The translations under genes and the position numbers were made by a program. Shown piece after piece: positions 34,930 through 46,710 of a DNA stretch of 64,000 nt (position 1 is its first letter; every line of letters starts with the position of its first letter). The notes under the pieces were generated by a model. That model ran no database searches and was not told where the DNA came from. It worked only from the letters and a program-made list of their open reading frames with translations. Origin of the DNA: Gnetum montanum (taxonomy: Eukaryota; Streptophyta; Gnetopsida; Gnetales; Gnetaceae); NCBI GenBank assembly GCA_015680685.1, contig MNCI01002011.1, positions 742,554 to 806,553 of the forward strand. Reading direction: 5' to 3'.

Positions 34930-37348
34930 TGGTAACCATTCATTCCCTAGCCACTAGGTGTCTTTTGATGTTGCGGTGGCTAGGTAGATAAATTTTTTGG
35001 TCCCACACTTGATTGTTAAATGTTTGGTGGGTTAGGATATGATGTGTGTTATCATGATAGATGTCTAGCCCATGATTGCATCCTTGATAATGATATTGTA
35101 TGCATGGATTTGTTTGTCTCCCCATAATATTAGATTCATTATTTGGGTTTGGGATTGGAGTAATGATGGATAGTGGCCATTGTGCATGAGTAAAGGATGT
35201 TGGTGGTGAAAAGGGAGGCATTGCACTAGATTGGAATTATGCTAGTTTAGATGGTATGGTAGATCCATGAGTCTTTTGCTTGGGCTTATGGCCTTTTCTC
35301 TAGAAGGGATGTTTCTAAAATTGCTATTAAGACCTTCTAGTATCAACATGTCTATGCACATTCATAGCACAAGTGGCATTCATTTGTTGATATTGTGATG
35401 CTAAACCTTCCTATGTCCTTGGTGATGGCATGTGATGAGGTTAGGGATGAGAATATCAAGGGTAGGATGGATGGTAAGAGGCACAAGGTGGTTATCTCTT
35501 CGAAGATGTCATGAGTTGATGGTACACGAGAGAGTGATAGTGGCAATTTGAAGTAGAGGATGTAGAATTAGTTGGAGAAATAGGGTGCTGAACATAATAT
35601 CCATGAGGTTTCAATTGGTAGGAAGGATAGGGCTGATTTGGTGGTGGCCTCCCCCATGACTATGGTTGTTGCCATTGTGGTTGATGATAGTGTTGAGGAT
35701 AATAGTGATGAGTCCCCCTAGGATGATACAGTTGATTGTGGGGCTATTTATGATTACCATGTGGAAAGGAAAATCTCTCGAGCATGTACTTGTATACAAA
35801 CTTTGGATTTAAGGCATATGCCCAATACTCATGCAGATGCAACAAGATAGGTCAATGGCCCTTCATATGGTCATATATGTAAATGTCACATCCATTATCA
35901 TCATTTGTGGTTGAACTTATAGCCTCACTTCTATCAACTATTTTTCTTGTTTTCTAAAAAGTGTTCCTAGTTATTTCTTGGTTATGTATCCTTTGTTTAT
36001 TGTGATCACCTAGTTTTTTTTGTATGATCCTCTCCTTGACTATTTTAATAAGAGTTGTAACATTTTCATATATCCATTTTGACATCCTATTAAACCTTGC
36101 TTTAAGTTCATCAATAGACTTCTATATTAGTAAGATTTTTTGTGAAATCACCTTATCAAGAGTGGTTTCTTTGTCCTTACCATAGATATGGACCTCCTTC
36201 TATTGAAGAGTTGGATCCTAGTGATATTTCTCAACATTCTCCCATTTGCATATCTCTCCTTCTTCTTTTGCCACATGCTGAATTAGTTCTCAAATCTAAT
36301 GGGCTTGTAGCTCATATAATTGAGCTGGGGCATACATCCCAAGGGTCTCCCTTGTTTCATTACAAAGCCCATTTACGATGTGGAATAGTTGCCTTTCCTT
36401 AGAGAAACCATGGCCTGGGCATCTATTCAATAGCTAATAATATCTATCTAAGGTCATGTCCAAGGGTTCATGTTTTTCTTGCTTCCATCCTTTGATCTAT
36501 CTCCTTAGGTTGGACACCCTTGCATAGGTTTGGTATTTATCATTGAAGAATTCCAACATTGTGGGCCATCGTTGGATTGAATTTGGTTTTAACAATCTAT
36601 AACACACTTTGGCTCTATCAATTAGTATACTAGGAAAGAGCTTAAGATTTTACCACGAACTTTCAATGTTGTAGAAAATACAAGCATCATGGAAGACTTG
36701 TAAATGATGTTGCAGATTTGAATCATAGACTCCTGCAAATTTAGGAATATTATTCATATCAAGCCTGGGTAGGGGGCTCTCTTTACAATGCTTGCAAGAT
36801 ATCTTAATTGCTTCTATGATCTATATTAGGATTTAAATGGCCAAAAAGGGTTCATCATCATCATACAGGCTGTGATGAAAATTTCTATTTGGTTGATTGT
36901 GACGATTTTGTTTATGTTCATGTTGATGATTATGAGTGTTCCTGCAAGTTTGATTTTTGTTTCTATTTTGACTGTTTAGTGGAGCTTTATTTTCATACCT
37001 ACATTCATCTTCATTAGAACTAGACGTTGAAAGGAAAAAGGAAGATGAGGAATTGGAAGGATTGCCATGGCTTCTATGGTGTTTCCTAGGGAACCTTAAT
37101 TTATTGTTTCTTGGTTTTGAGGAGGTCTTAGGCCTTGAGGCCTTCCCTAGTTTAGGAATTACTTCATCCTCGCTAGGGTTTTCTACCTTAGGTGAATGTA
37201 TTCTTTGAGTGTCATCAAGGTGGTCATAAACATAAGAAACCCCTACATAAGGTTGGTCACTCCAATTTTCCTCACTATATATCTCATTAGTTCTCTAATG
37301 AATGTTTTTGTTATATAGTACATCATTGCTTACTTGTGGAAGAGACAT
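34930..37348 (-). pseudogene. gag of element B, comparatively well preserved
   Basis: Starts at 37348 (MSLPQVSNDVLYNKNIH), 105 nt after the PBS. A basic, Ser/Asn/His-rich N-terminal half (about 37200-36900) leads to the core IPKFAGVYDSNLQHHLQVFH (36760-36690). CYRLLKPNSIQRWPTMLEFF and DKYQTYARV follow (about 36600-36520), corresponding to the retrotransposon gag capsid block. After GLCNETRETLGMYAPAQ (about 36350) comes a Pro/His/Asn/Tyr-rich tail. Stops are few and mostly TAG, fewer than in Z, A or C gag. No CCHC knuckle was recognised. Confidence 0.75.
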
Positions 37349-37453
37349 TATTGTTGGCTTATGGTGTGTGTGATTTAATATTTTTGGAAGATATATTGTT
37401 TATACCTTTACAATAATCGTGTATGATGTAACTAATCTAGATAACTATCACCA

Positions 37454-37472
37454 TCCTTGGCAACAGTGCCAA
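37454..37472 (-). promoter_or_regulatory. tRNA-Asp primer-binding site of element B
   Basis: On minus TTGGCACTGTTGCCAAGGA, matching 15 of 19 positions of the tRNA-Asp primer complement with four transitions. It is the best-preserved of the four sites. Confidence 0.85.
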
Positions 37473-38347
37473 TGATGAGCAATGAGGTACCCTTATGCCC
37501 AAACATATGAATCACAAGCATTCATACATGATCCAATTGAATTCTATGGATGGGACTAGTTGTGGCATCTATACCATTATGCTTTGATCCTAGTTTGCTA
37601 TCTTCCCACTTGGACTAGTGGCAGCTTTGTCACGTATGGTTTAGTCTAAAGTGAGGTATATGATGTTGTCTAATTGTATGTTGCTCCTAATTATGATAAA
37701 GAGATAAATTAAGTAAGCTAATGAACAATGGAAAATGAGATCTAAACTAGCCTATGTGCGATGAGTATCTATCCCCAATCATCCACACATGCTTTGGACT
37801 TTATATAACTACCATTGGGATTGCCAAGCGTACATCACTAGGTGTGCCAAATGATACACTATTGGATTACCAAGTACTTACACTTAAGTGCTCATGATTA
37901 AGTCATACTCATTCTGCTTAATAATAGGAATAGTAAATAGAAATAAATGGAAACATTAACTAATGAAAATAGTAAATAATTAAATAATTAAAGTAATAAT
38001 AATTGTAAGTGAATGCAACAGTGATGGAAGTAATCTCGATCTTTATGTTCAGTAATGTAACGTGTCCAAGTATGTCACACTTGAACAAAGGTGTCATACA
38101 ATTACAAACATCACATTGTGGGCATACACTAGGAAATGCAAAATCTAAGAAAGACTATCAAAAACTAAGAACTAAAACTATTTTCTCTATATTGTGTCCC
38201 AACCATGCACCTAAGTGTTGTATTTATCGGCTAGCATAGAGGAGACAATATTAGATATCCAACATTGCTTCTTGGGCTCCAATATCAGGTATCGAGGCTC
38301 CAATATTGGATATCTGATATCGAGGCTAATAGATTCATGACTCATCA
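37473..38347 (-). mobile_element. 5' LTR of element B (875 bp)
   Basis: Partner of 29117-29965. On minus, the U3 has GATATC/GATATT words (38255-38325) and a TATA-like site near 38220. It borders the PBS on its left plus-strand edge. Confidence 0.85.
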
Positions 38348-39156
38348 CCTAGCTTCACCAACGCATCAAAGTTGATGCAAGCCTCATAGATATCTATATA
38401 AATGCATGCATAAATTGCATTTATGATACCTTTTGGTCATTATGTAGGTAGATTCTTGGAGTTTTTTCTTGCATAAATTAGAATTATTTTTTCCAATGAG
38501 TGCTCGCAGTGTGGATTGAATAGGTTATATGAATTTTTATTCAAATTCTCATGTACCTAGACATATTGACATGGAAACATTAAAATTGAGATTTATTCTA
38601 TCAATTTTAGTAGTTAGCTTAATAGTTTAATTTACTTTCTTGTAGTTTACTTTTTATTTTCTTTACTCTTCATACAATTAGTTAAATATTTTATTCCATT
38701 TCACTTAGTGAATTTACATGAGTATGATCAATTTTGAGCATAAATATGCTAGCCCTTGGTAATTCAACAATGGATCACTTGGTATGTTCAATCACAAAAC
38801 ATTGTATAACTTAACAATGTTAGTACATGTTTAGGATCTATATTTAAATTAAGGAATTGATACTTTATGTTTAGACTAGATTAGACATATTTACTGCATA
38901 TAGGGTAATTATATTTATATTTTAATATTTTGATATCTCTGATATTTTAATAATAATAAAGTCAAATTTTATGCATTATTTACACTTAACCATATAACTT
39001 GAGCTCACACAAGTGTGATTGGAAAGACAACGATCAACATCTTAGTGCTTGGCTATCTAAGACATCCAACTCGTCTAGTTCATGAAATTTGACAAGATCA
39101 TGTGTGAATGCTTGTGATTCATATGGTTGGGCATAGAGCTACTCTACTATTCATCA
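38348..39156 (+). mobile_element. Remainder of the C 5' LTR
   Basis: Continues the LTR interrupted at 29116. AACGCATCAAAGTTGATGCA closes the U3 palindromic words, then a TATA-like CTATATAAATG near 38393. The body aligns with 10200-11028 of element A, ending TTCATCA at 39156. Confidence 0.7.
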
Positions 39157-39175
39157 TTAGCATCATTTCTAGGGA
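39157..39175 (+). promoter_or_regulatory. Eroded tRNA-Asp primer-binding site of element C
   Basis: TTAGCATCATTTCTAGGGA matches 12 of 19 positions of the primer complement. Six of the seven differences are transitions. Confidence 0.6.
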
Positions 39176-39283
39176 TGAGTGCTAGTGTTTTAGATAGTTA
39201 GGATTATTCAAGGATCATTGTTATAACGTTTTATCATCTAAAAATAATAATATTTCATTCTCAGACACACTTACAAACTAGAA

Positions 39284-41500
39284 TATGTCTTATTATCCTA
39301 GATCAGATTTCCCACTTGCTGATGATTCAAACAGAGCATGTGATACAAGCATGAAGAATTGAAATGAGATAATGTAGTAAATAAAATTTTCTTACCAACA
39401 TCTAGATCCATATTATTCAGATCTCATCTTTATTCTTTACCAAGATTAAAAACTATGATAGAGCAACTTAAATGATAACATAGTGTTGCCACCTAATCAT
39501 GCAGTGCCATTAATGCTCATGGTAATATTGATGAAAGTCAGACTTGAAGTAGTAGCTCTAGACTATAAAATAGTTGATGAAATATCTAAGAATTACGAAT
39601 TCATAGAGATCAATCTTCAAAAATATAGATTTATGGAGGCTTACTATGAGCTTTCAAATGAAAGAGGACTCATATTCACTTAACATGATAGTCAAATAAG
39701 GAGGATATTGATTATCCATCTAGTAGATCACAACATTAAAATCCTCTATCTCTCAATAGAAAAGGCATAAATCATCGATGACTACATTCAACCTTGGAAA
39801 GAAACCAAGGAAAGGGGAGAGATAGATCCAAGAAGGAGGACTTCAAGACCAAGGTCTTCCAATAGGTAGCCAAGAGAATAGCAAATGGATCAAAGAAAAA
39901 GAGCAAGCTAATGTAACTTGCCTAGCTCTCAATATTCTTTTTCATCATCATTGTCAAGATTGATAGGAGACTAGGTAAAGTTGATATAAGAAACCACCAT
40001 AGAGATGGTATACGAAAAGATATATGTAAATAAGGATATGGGAACCATCATGAAAGAAAATGAACCATGAAATACCAAAGAAGACATGGTAGTGAAAGGA
40101 ATCATGAGGGCCATGAATATTATGATGAACTACTACTTATCATAAGAATCATGATAAATTTTTCAAAGGTACTTTACATCCCTACTAGGTATCAAGGGGT
40201 TAGATATGAAAAACATTTCAAAGTTTGAAGGATATGACAATGTAGTTTCAAAACATCACTTGTAAGCCTTCCATGATGGCTATGCCACATAGAACATAGA
40301 TAACAATTAGTAGAAGCTAAAAATGTCTCCAAGGACATTCATCAAAGAAGCTAAAAGTTAGTACTAGTCCTTGGAAATTGAATCTATTAGGAAATAAACT
40401 AGGATGTTGGAGTTGTTTAATGAAAATATTAAACATACTCTAGGGTGTTTAATTTGAGGAAGCATATTCAAGTGTAAGAAAAGACAATCATGAATCTCTT
40501 GATGTGACATAGGGTAAATACTATTCTCTAGTCCATAGATGATCATGTCATGTATTTTTTCAAAGGAAACAAATATTCCATATCATAGATAGAATTAGGG
40601 AAAAAATAAGAGAAACTTTAAGGATCTGCATCCAAGGGAGATTATAAGAGATGAGAGTCCATTAGATTCAATGATTCATTGATCAAGTATAATAAATATT
40701 TCTCAATTCATAAGAAGAAGAATGAAGAAGCATCATTATATGAGGTAGTATAAAGAAAGATCTTTCCTATTCAAAAATTAGTTATGAAAATTTTGGTAAA
40801 GGTTGATAAAATGTGGAAATCCATTGCTGAAAAGTTTCAAAAAGTATTAAGTATTGTGGAGGAGAAAGAAGAATAAGGAAGAGATAAAGATGAAGAAAAA
40901 AGAAAGAAAATAGATGCAAGAAAGGATTATTCTTAGCACAAAGGAAAAAAAGATATAGTAGAAAAGGTTGAAGAATCATATCAGATGATGATGGTTGTGA
41001 TATTTACCAATACGACCATGTGAAAGGCTATTGTCCAATAATGTCACACTTGAAAGAGTATGAGGCTTATGAATTAAATCAAAATTTTATTATGAAGTAA
41101 GCTCCAAGAAGGTTACCTTATCCCCAAGATAACTATAGGAAACTCTATGATCAAAATACTACTACCTAAGTGGACCTCCACCTCAACCCTAAGAGTACTA
41201 CTAAATGTGAGAAATCCATAGTCATAGGGGATGTCATCATCAAGGTAGTACTATCTCTATAGGAAACCTAATCCATATGGATATTATTTTCAAAATCCTA
41301 TATATCCTAGTAACTCTACCACTCATGTTTCTACTTATCATTATTATCCTTCAAAGTATCATAGGTCTACCACTTTATTTGATAAATATCCTTCATTCTA
41401 TACTCCTCATCCTTTGAAACACTCTCAATCTCATGTTTTAAACCCTTTACCACCTTCTCTACTAATGTAAGAAGAAATCCATTTAAAACCTAATAAATGA
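39284..41500 (+). pseudogene. gag of element C
   Basis: Starts MSYYPRSDFPLADDSN at 39284. Collinear with A gag, including the stretch near 40330 (matching 17785 in A) and a Tyr/Pro/Ser/His-rich tail at 41270-41460. Stops and frameshifts are frequent; the longest open piece is 39483-39683. Confidence 0.65.
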
Positions 41501-41779
41501 AATTCCAAAAGAGTAGTAAATTTGAAAATGGATGAAAACTTAAGAAGTCCTAAGTATAAGCCTTGAAAATATCTATTCTTTAGGCCAGCTAGTTCATCTA
41601 GACTTTCATAGTCATTTATGGCTATAGATTTGATACTAATAATCTCCTAGATAACATCTAATCCTTCTTTAAATTAAACTATTCTAAAAATATAGACTAT
41701 CATATACACTCATGCTGTGATAGGCTAGCTAAAGACTAGACACCTGTCCAAAAAAGGAACTAATCTAAGAAGTCTCTTA

Positions 41780-42110
41780 ATTTATTTTTAGATCCTAGGA
41801 AATGCACCATGCAAAGCATTACTAAACTATGGTTATAAATTCAATCTAATTTCTTCAATTCATGTATAAGGTTCAAAACCTACCACCACTAAAGAAACAT
41901 GATAACAAATTAAATCTTGCATACCAGTCCATCACTATTCCCTTAGAACTAGTAGAAGACATCATGACCACCATTAGTAGTTGGTCATACCCTACTAATT
42001 TCTTAGTAATCCATATAGGTAATTGTAAAGGGAAATTTTTCATCATCATGTAAAGATCTTGGTTAAGCATAATTGATGCTAAGCTAGGAATCAAATATTT
42101 CTTCTTGGAA
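41780..42110 (+). pseudogene. Aspartic protease domain of element C
   Basis: Positions 41862-42053 contain MYKVQNLPPLKK and ITIPLELVEDIM, collinear with Z (MYKTWNLPPMKK, ITIPLGLVEDIM). The active-site region just before 41862 has decayed. Confidence 0.75.
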
Positions 42111-42699
42111 ATTTTTAATGAGAATTAACATGGAACAATAGAGAAGAAGAGGGTTTAATATATCATGTATAGTGACATAGGTTGTAATTTCATGGAGAAA
42201 ATTTAGGCTATTCAAAAAAACTATTACAACATGCCAAGAATATGCTGAACTAGTAGATGTTCAAAGTTATCTATGCATAGCAAGCATAAAGTAGGAAGCC
42301 ATCCAATGGTTTACTTTAGAAGAGAGATGTAATTATAAAATATGCATGGAACTAGAAAAGGTCCTCATAAGTAGTTACATTAACTAGATGGATGAGATGG
42401 AGTATCTTAAATACTAACTCTTCTATACAAAGAATCAATAAGAAGTAGACATGGTTTGAAAAGAGTTGGAGGTTCAAAAAAGTTTTGAAATAAAACCCTT
42501 AGAGTTGAAAATATTATTGGAAACTCTTGAATATATATTTCTAAAGAAGAATAAATTTGTAATTGTGAATGATAAGATCACTAAAGAATAAAAAGAAGAT
42601 GCTAAAAGTGATAAATAAATGATCAAAAACCTTTCCTTGGTTATATGATGAAACAATAGGTATCAATCCATCTATATGCTAGCACTGGATCTACACAAA

Positions 42700-43430
42700 T
42701 CCTATTATTAAGCCCAAATGATAACCACAGACGAGATTAAATTTCAAACCTAAAAAATAGATAGTCAAGAAAGAGTTAGAGAAGCTTCTTAAGGTAAAAT
42801 TCATCTACCATATGGTAGATAGTAAATGGATGAGCTAATTTATTAGTGCTAAAGAAAGAAGATAAATGCATAATTTGCATAGATTTTTAATTGTTGAACA
42901 TTGCCACATTTAAGGATCACTTTTTGTTTCCATTTATGAACCAAGTGTTAAATACCATTACAGCTCATAGGTTTTATAGCTTTCTAGATGGCTAAAGTGA
43001 GTAGAATTAGATTTAAAGAGTCCCAAAGGATCAAGCCAAGATGATATTCATGAATCCTTGGGGAACTTTTTCATATAAAAATATGCCCTTTGGTCTTTGT
43101 AATGTACTTGCAGCTTTTCAATGACTTGTCCTCAATATCTTATGAATGACTTCTCCACTTATAGTTCCAATTTTTTGCAAGCATTGAACTATCTATAGCA
43201 GGTGTTAAAATTATACATTGAAACAAATCTCAAGCTTAATTACTAGAAAATACATTTGATGGTATAGTAGGATATTATTCTTTGGTATTATACTTTAGAA
43301 AAGGGAATAGAGGTAGATCAAAAGAAGATAAAAGTAATCTAAGAAATAAAAAAAAGATCATGAATTATAAAAGATGTCAAATAATTCCTTGGAAATACAA
43401 GGTACCATAGAAGGTTTACTAAAAATCTCT
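42700..43430 (+). pseudogene. Reverse transcriptase of element C
   Basis: MPFGLCNVLAAFQ lies at about 43072-43110, matching MPFGLCDAPATFQ of Z. The catalytic FMDDFS is broken by a frameshift at about 43135-43155. Earlier text near 42840-42900 carries LVLKKEDKCIICIDF-like residues. Inactive. Confidence 0.75.
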
Positions 43431-43856
43431 CCAAAACTGCAAAGTCATTGGTAGAGCTGACAAAGAAGTATGCATCGTTTGAGTAGAACAAGAAATGTAA
43501 TCATGCATTCAAACTTCAGACATAGAAACTTGTAGAAACTCTAATTATATAAGCTCTAGACTAGTCCAAGCTATTTCACATCATGACTGATACATCTAAC
43601 TTTGCCTTTGGAGTATTGTTTCCATAATTAGATGAGTAGAAACATTCATACTACATCCATTATGCAAGAAAAAGTATTCTAGGTGCACAATAGAACTACA
43701 TTAGAATATAGAAGGAATTGATAGCCATGGTATATTCCCTAGAGAAATTCATTTACAATGTGCTTGAATATCTAGTTTTTGTGTACATAGATCACAATGC
43801 AATATGCCTCCTGAAAAAAAACCAATAGTTATCCCTTGTTATTGTGGTAAAGATTG
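43431..43856 (+). pseudogene. RNase H of element C, N-terminal part
   Basis: Blocks FHIMTDTSNFAFGVLF (near 43570-43620), IAMVYSLEKFIYNVL and VFVYIDHNAICLLKKN (about 43720-43830) follow the RNase H order of Athila pol. Interrupted near 43857; the tail resumes at about 52168. Confidence 0.7.
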
Positions 43857-44197
43857 TGATAATATGAGACCTCTTACAACCTCACATGAAATTAAGCTAG
43901 TAAATCTTCTGGCCCTTAAATGGTCTATTAATCTTCCTTAAATCAAAAGGTGACTTGTAGATCTTTGAAAAAAATTGACAATTTAAGATGAGCATTTTTG
44001 CCAAACACTAATGAATAAAAATCAGAAAATTAGCATGAGTGGAATAGCTAAGAGAATAAAATACACAAGAATTACATATGTAAAAAAGAATGCATATGGC
44101 TAAAAATAGAAACTATTTTAAAAATGGAGTATAAAATAAAATAGATATGATTCATTTTAAAAGGTAGAACTAAAAATAAATATAGAATACAAATCTA
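43857..44197 (-). repeat. Truncated LTR-like copy at the left end of composite D
   Basis: From ACAACC near 43876 on, and especially 43948-44190, it matches 50870-51190 (for example GGAATAGCTAAGAGAATAAAATA and TGATTCATTTTAAAAG in both). Because the flanks are C RNase H, it marks the left edge of an insertion. Its exact first base is uncertain. Confidence 0.55.
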
Positions 44198-44286
44198 TTA
44201 AGGAAGATTAATAGAAAATTTGATTTTCTTAGACTATTTAAGGGCCACAAGATTTATTGGCTTAATTTCATGTGAGGTTGTAATTT
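44198..44286 (+). repeat. Inverted copy of the D LTR end
   Basis: Reverse complement of about 43876-43945: it contains TTAAGGAAGATTAATAG and CTTAATTTCATGTGAGGTTGT, complementary to text at the left edge. The two arms are separated by about 250 bases. Confidence 0.65.
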
Positions 44287-44379
44287 GGATTTACCTAAGT
44301 CAATTTCTTAGACCAAAGGATTAATTTTGGCTTTTATTATAGATTAGTAAAAGCTATGGAAATTCTATTTGCCTAAGGA

Positions 44380-46710
44380 GGAGAGAAGCAAGAAGACATT
44401 GCTTCAGAGGAAAACTTCAAGCCTTCACTATGCCAACAATTGAAGAGTCTAATATCTAATAACAAAGTTAGTGGAAATGGTCCTTTGACATCAACATCAA
44501 AGACTAGAGAAGAAGTTGGATCCTTAATTTTGGAATGCATTGAGAAATATTGGAAGAAAATCAGTGGAGACTAAGAAGTAGGGAAGGAGGGAATTTTGGA
44601 GAGCATTATTCAAATTGTGAAAAAAGGATTAGCATCAAGAAAGAGAAAACCCCTTGTTGAGGAGGAAGAAATTTCCTCCAAGACCTATAAAGTTAAAGTC
44701 TCCCATGATAAGTTAGAAGAAAGATTAAGTAAGTTTTTAAATCTCTATCAATTTGGCAACTTTTGTGAAGTGTAATTGATGCAATGTACTTTCTATTTTT
44801 AAAATTTTTTAAAATGACTTGGTTCTAACACTTAGTTATTTTGTAAAATTTTCTTGTAATAGAAGAGTAATGGAATAGGAAGCCAAGAAGCTACATTCTA
44901 ACCTTTCTTCAATCCTAAAAGATTAGAAGGAATGTACAAGTATAGAGAAAATGGATTTGTTACATGAATTATTTTCATCAAAGGAAAACAAAGGGGATAG
45001 AGAATTTATTTTCTTTTTCTAACCTATTTGGTTTAAACATTAATGAAATAAGACAAGAAGAACAAGAAAGTGAGGCTAGAGGAAGGGAAGAGCTTCAATA
45101 ATTGAAGATCCCACCTCCACCTCTAGTAGATGTTACTCCACCTAGCAAACTAGTTTTGAATGATATGAAGGTTTGCAAGTAGATAAAGGAAGTGACAAGC
45201 TTAAAAATTTCCATGTGATATGATAAGTGTAATTGGCATGGCATCGAAAGTATGTATGTCAATCCTACAAATGTAGATAAGACTTAAGAATTTTTTTGAT
45301 TTTCCAAAGATAAAAAGAAATATTTGTGCTTATGTAAATGATAAGAAAATGATGCCAGAAGGCTTAGCAAAGGATATGAAGAGGAAGCTAAAATTGAACT
45401 CTCCAAGAGAAGGTAAGCAATTAGAAATAATATTTTTGTAGAATAATACTTATTATTTGTAAAAGAAAATTTAACGATCTCTTACTTATGATGCAAAGAT
45501 AAAGATTAATTTAAATAAGGATTAGGTAACGTTCCATTATCTAGTAGTGAATGTTGATGTTGTAGTAGATAAGGTTGTTATAGATTCAATAATCACTACC
45601 ATGAATTATGTTAAGGATATGGAAGTATTGGTCGTAGAGTAGGCTAAAAGAAATTCCATACTTCTAGACTCCTTCGAGTAAGCCTACAAAAAGAAAGAAG
45701 AAAATGAATATTAGATAAGAATGGTGTTTGACTAGGTAGAACTACTAGAAGCAAAAATAAGAGGTAGCAACATGGTTAGGTACAACCCTTCTCCCCATGC
45801 ATATTAGAGATAAAGGAATAAAGCTATGGAATTACAAAGAGCATTGATGGAAAATAATAGATCATATTTAGCCATGACTTATTCCATAACCAATCTAAGA
45901 AATTCTACAGTAGCATGGGAAAGTTGGGTAGGAAGTGCCAAACAAATAAGCAATGTATAAAAGAGAGTACCACAAGCTATTAAAAGAGAATAAAAGTGTA
46001 TTTATAGATAAATAAATAAGAAGTTCATTTTTTAAATACATAAAATTAGAGGAATTATTTACAGATTTGGCTCAAAACGTGATTATTAACATACTAGAGG
46101 AAAAAGAAAGAGGTCGTCAAGAAGAACTTATGGTAAAATAAGATGATCATGATATCACCCAAAAAGGATTAAAAGCCTACAAGGAAGAGTGGACTAGCAT
46201 TCTATCAAGGATTCCAAGATTAGCTTTTAACACATTAGACCTAGCCAACCTGAGTTTGAAGGACATAAAATAGAGAATATTGGAAATATATAAAGATATA
46301 TAGGGTAAGCATTTAAACTTTAGGTAATTATTTTATTTTATTTTATTTGATGGATAAAATAAAATAAGATAACTTATTTGTCTTAATTTTTATGTGCACA
46401 CCTTAAGGAGAATATCCAAAAAATAGTAGAGAAGCCTACTTCAATACAAATTAATGAAGTAGAAGAGAAGAAAAATGCTAAAGATAAATCAAACTACTGA
46501 ATTGCATCTCATGTGACATCTAAGTTTGACATAGAAAATTTTTCTAAAATGTCAAGTGTATTTGAATTTGAGTTAATAAGAAGCCATGTTAAAAGTTACG
46601 ATGTGTGTCAATTGCAACAAATGTTTATAGAACTAAAATTCAATATTTTTCACATCATTTCAACTCTATCTTTGTATTTTGATAGTTATGAAATTGATGT
46701 AATAGAATAA
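44380..46710 (+). pseudogene. Unrecognised plus-strand coding remnants
   Basis: I do not recognise the product. Several stretches have coding-like composition: a Lys/Glu-rich segment with SRKRKPLVEEEEISSKTYK (near 44630-44700), PPPPLVDVTPPSK (near 45115), NDKKMMPEGLAKDMKRKL (near 45340), MELQRALMENNRSYLAMTYS (45820) and KAYKEEWTSILSRIPRLAF (46170). GGTAAGC stands after two of these (about 45410 and 46302), which could be splice donors; a hairpin ATTTTATTTT...AAAATAAAAT lies at 46328-46372. The longest clean ORF is 46513-46710. It could be an extra ORF of the D element or a captured gene fragment. Confidence 0.3.

Larger units (their letters stand above)
29117..38347 (-). mobile_element. Element B: non-autonomous Athila-related element with gag and an accessory ORF but no pol
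   Basis: Two LTRs (849 and 875 bp) with TGATGAG...CTCATCA ends, a tRNA-Asp PBS and a G-rich PPT define the element. Flanks are CCTAA (29112-29116) and CCTAG (38348-38352), a 5-bp duplication with one transition. The interior has gag (37348-about 34930), about 1.4 kb without coding sequence, a promoter-like stretch, then an accessory coding region (32886-30155). I see no protease, RT, RNase H or INT motif. Gag homology with Z stops near the place where protease should start. Confidence 0.8.

Noticed and set aside
45480-45660. Viral movement-protein or caulimovirid-like coding piece
   Set aside because: The Val/Asp-rich translation gave only a vague impression; no family motif could be named.
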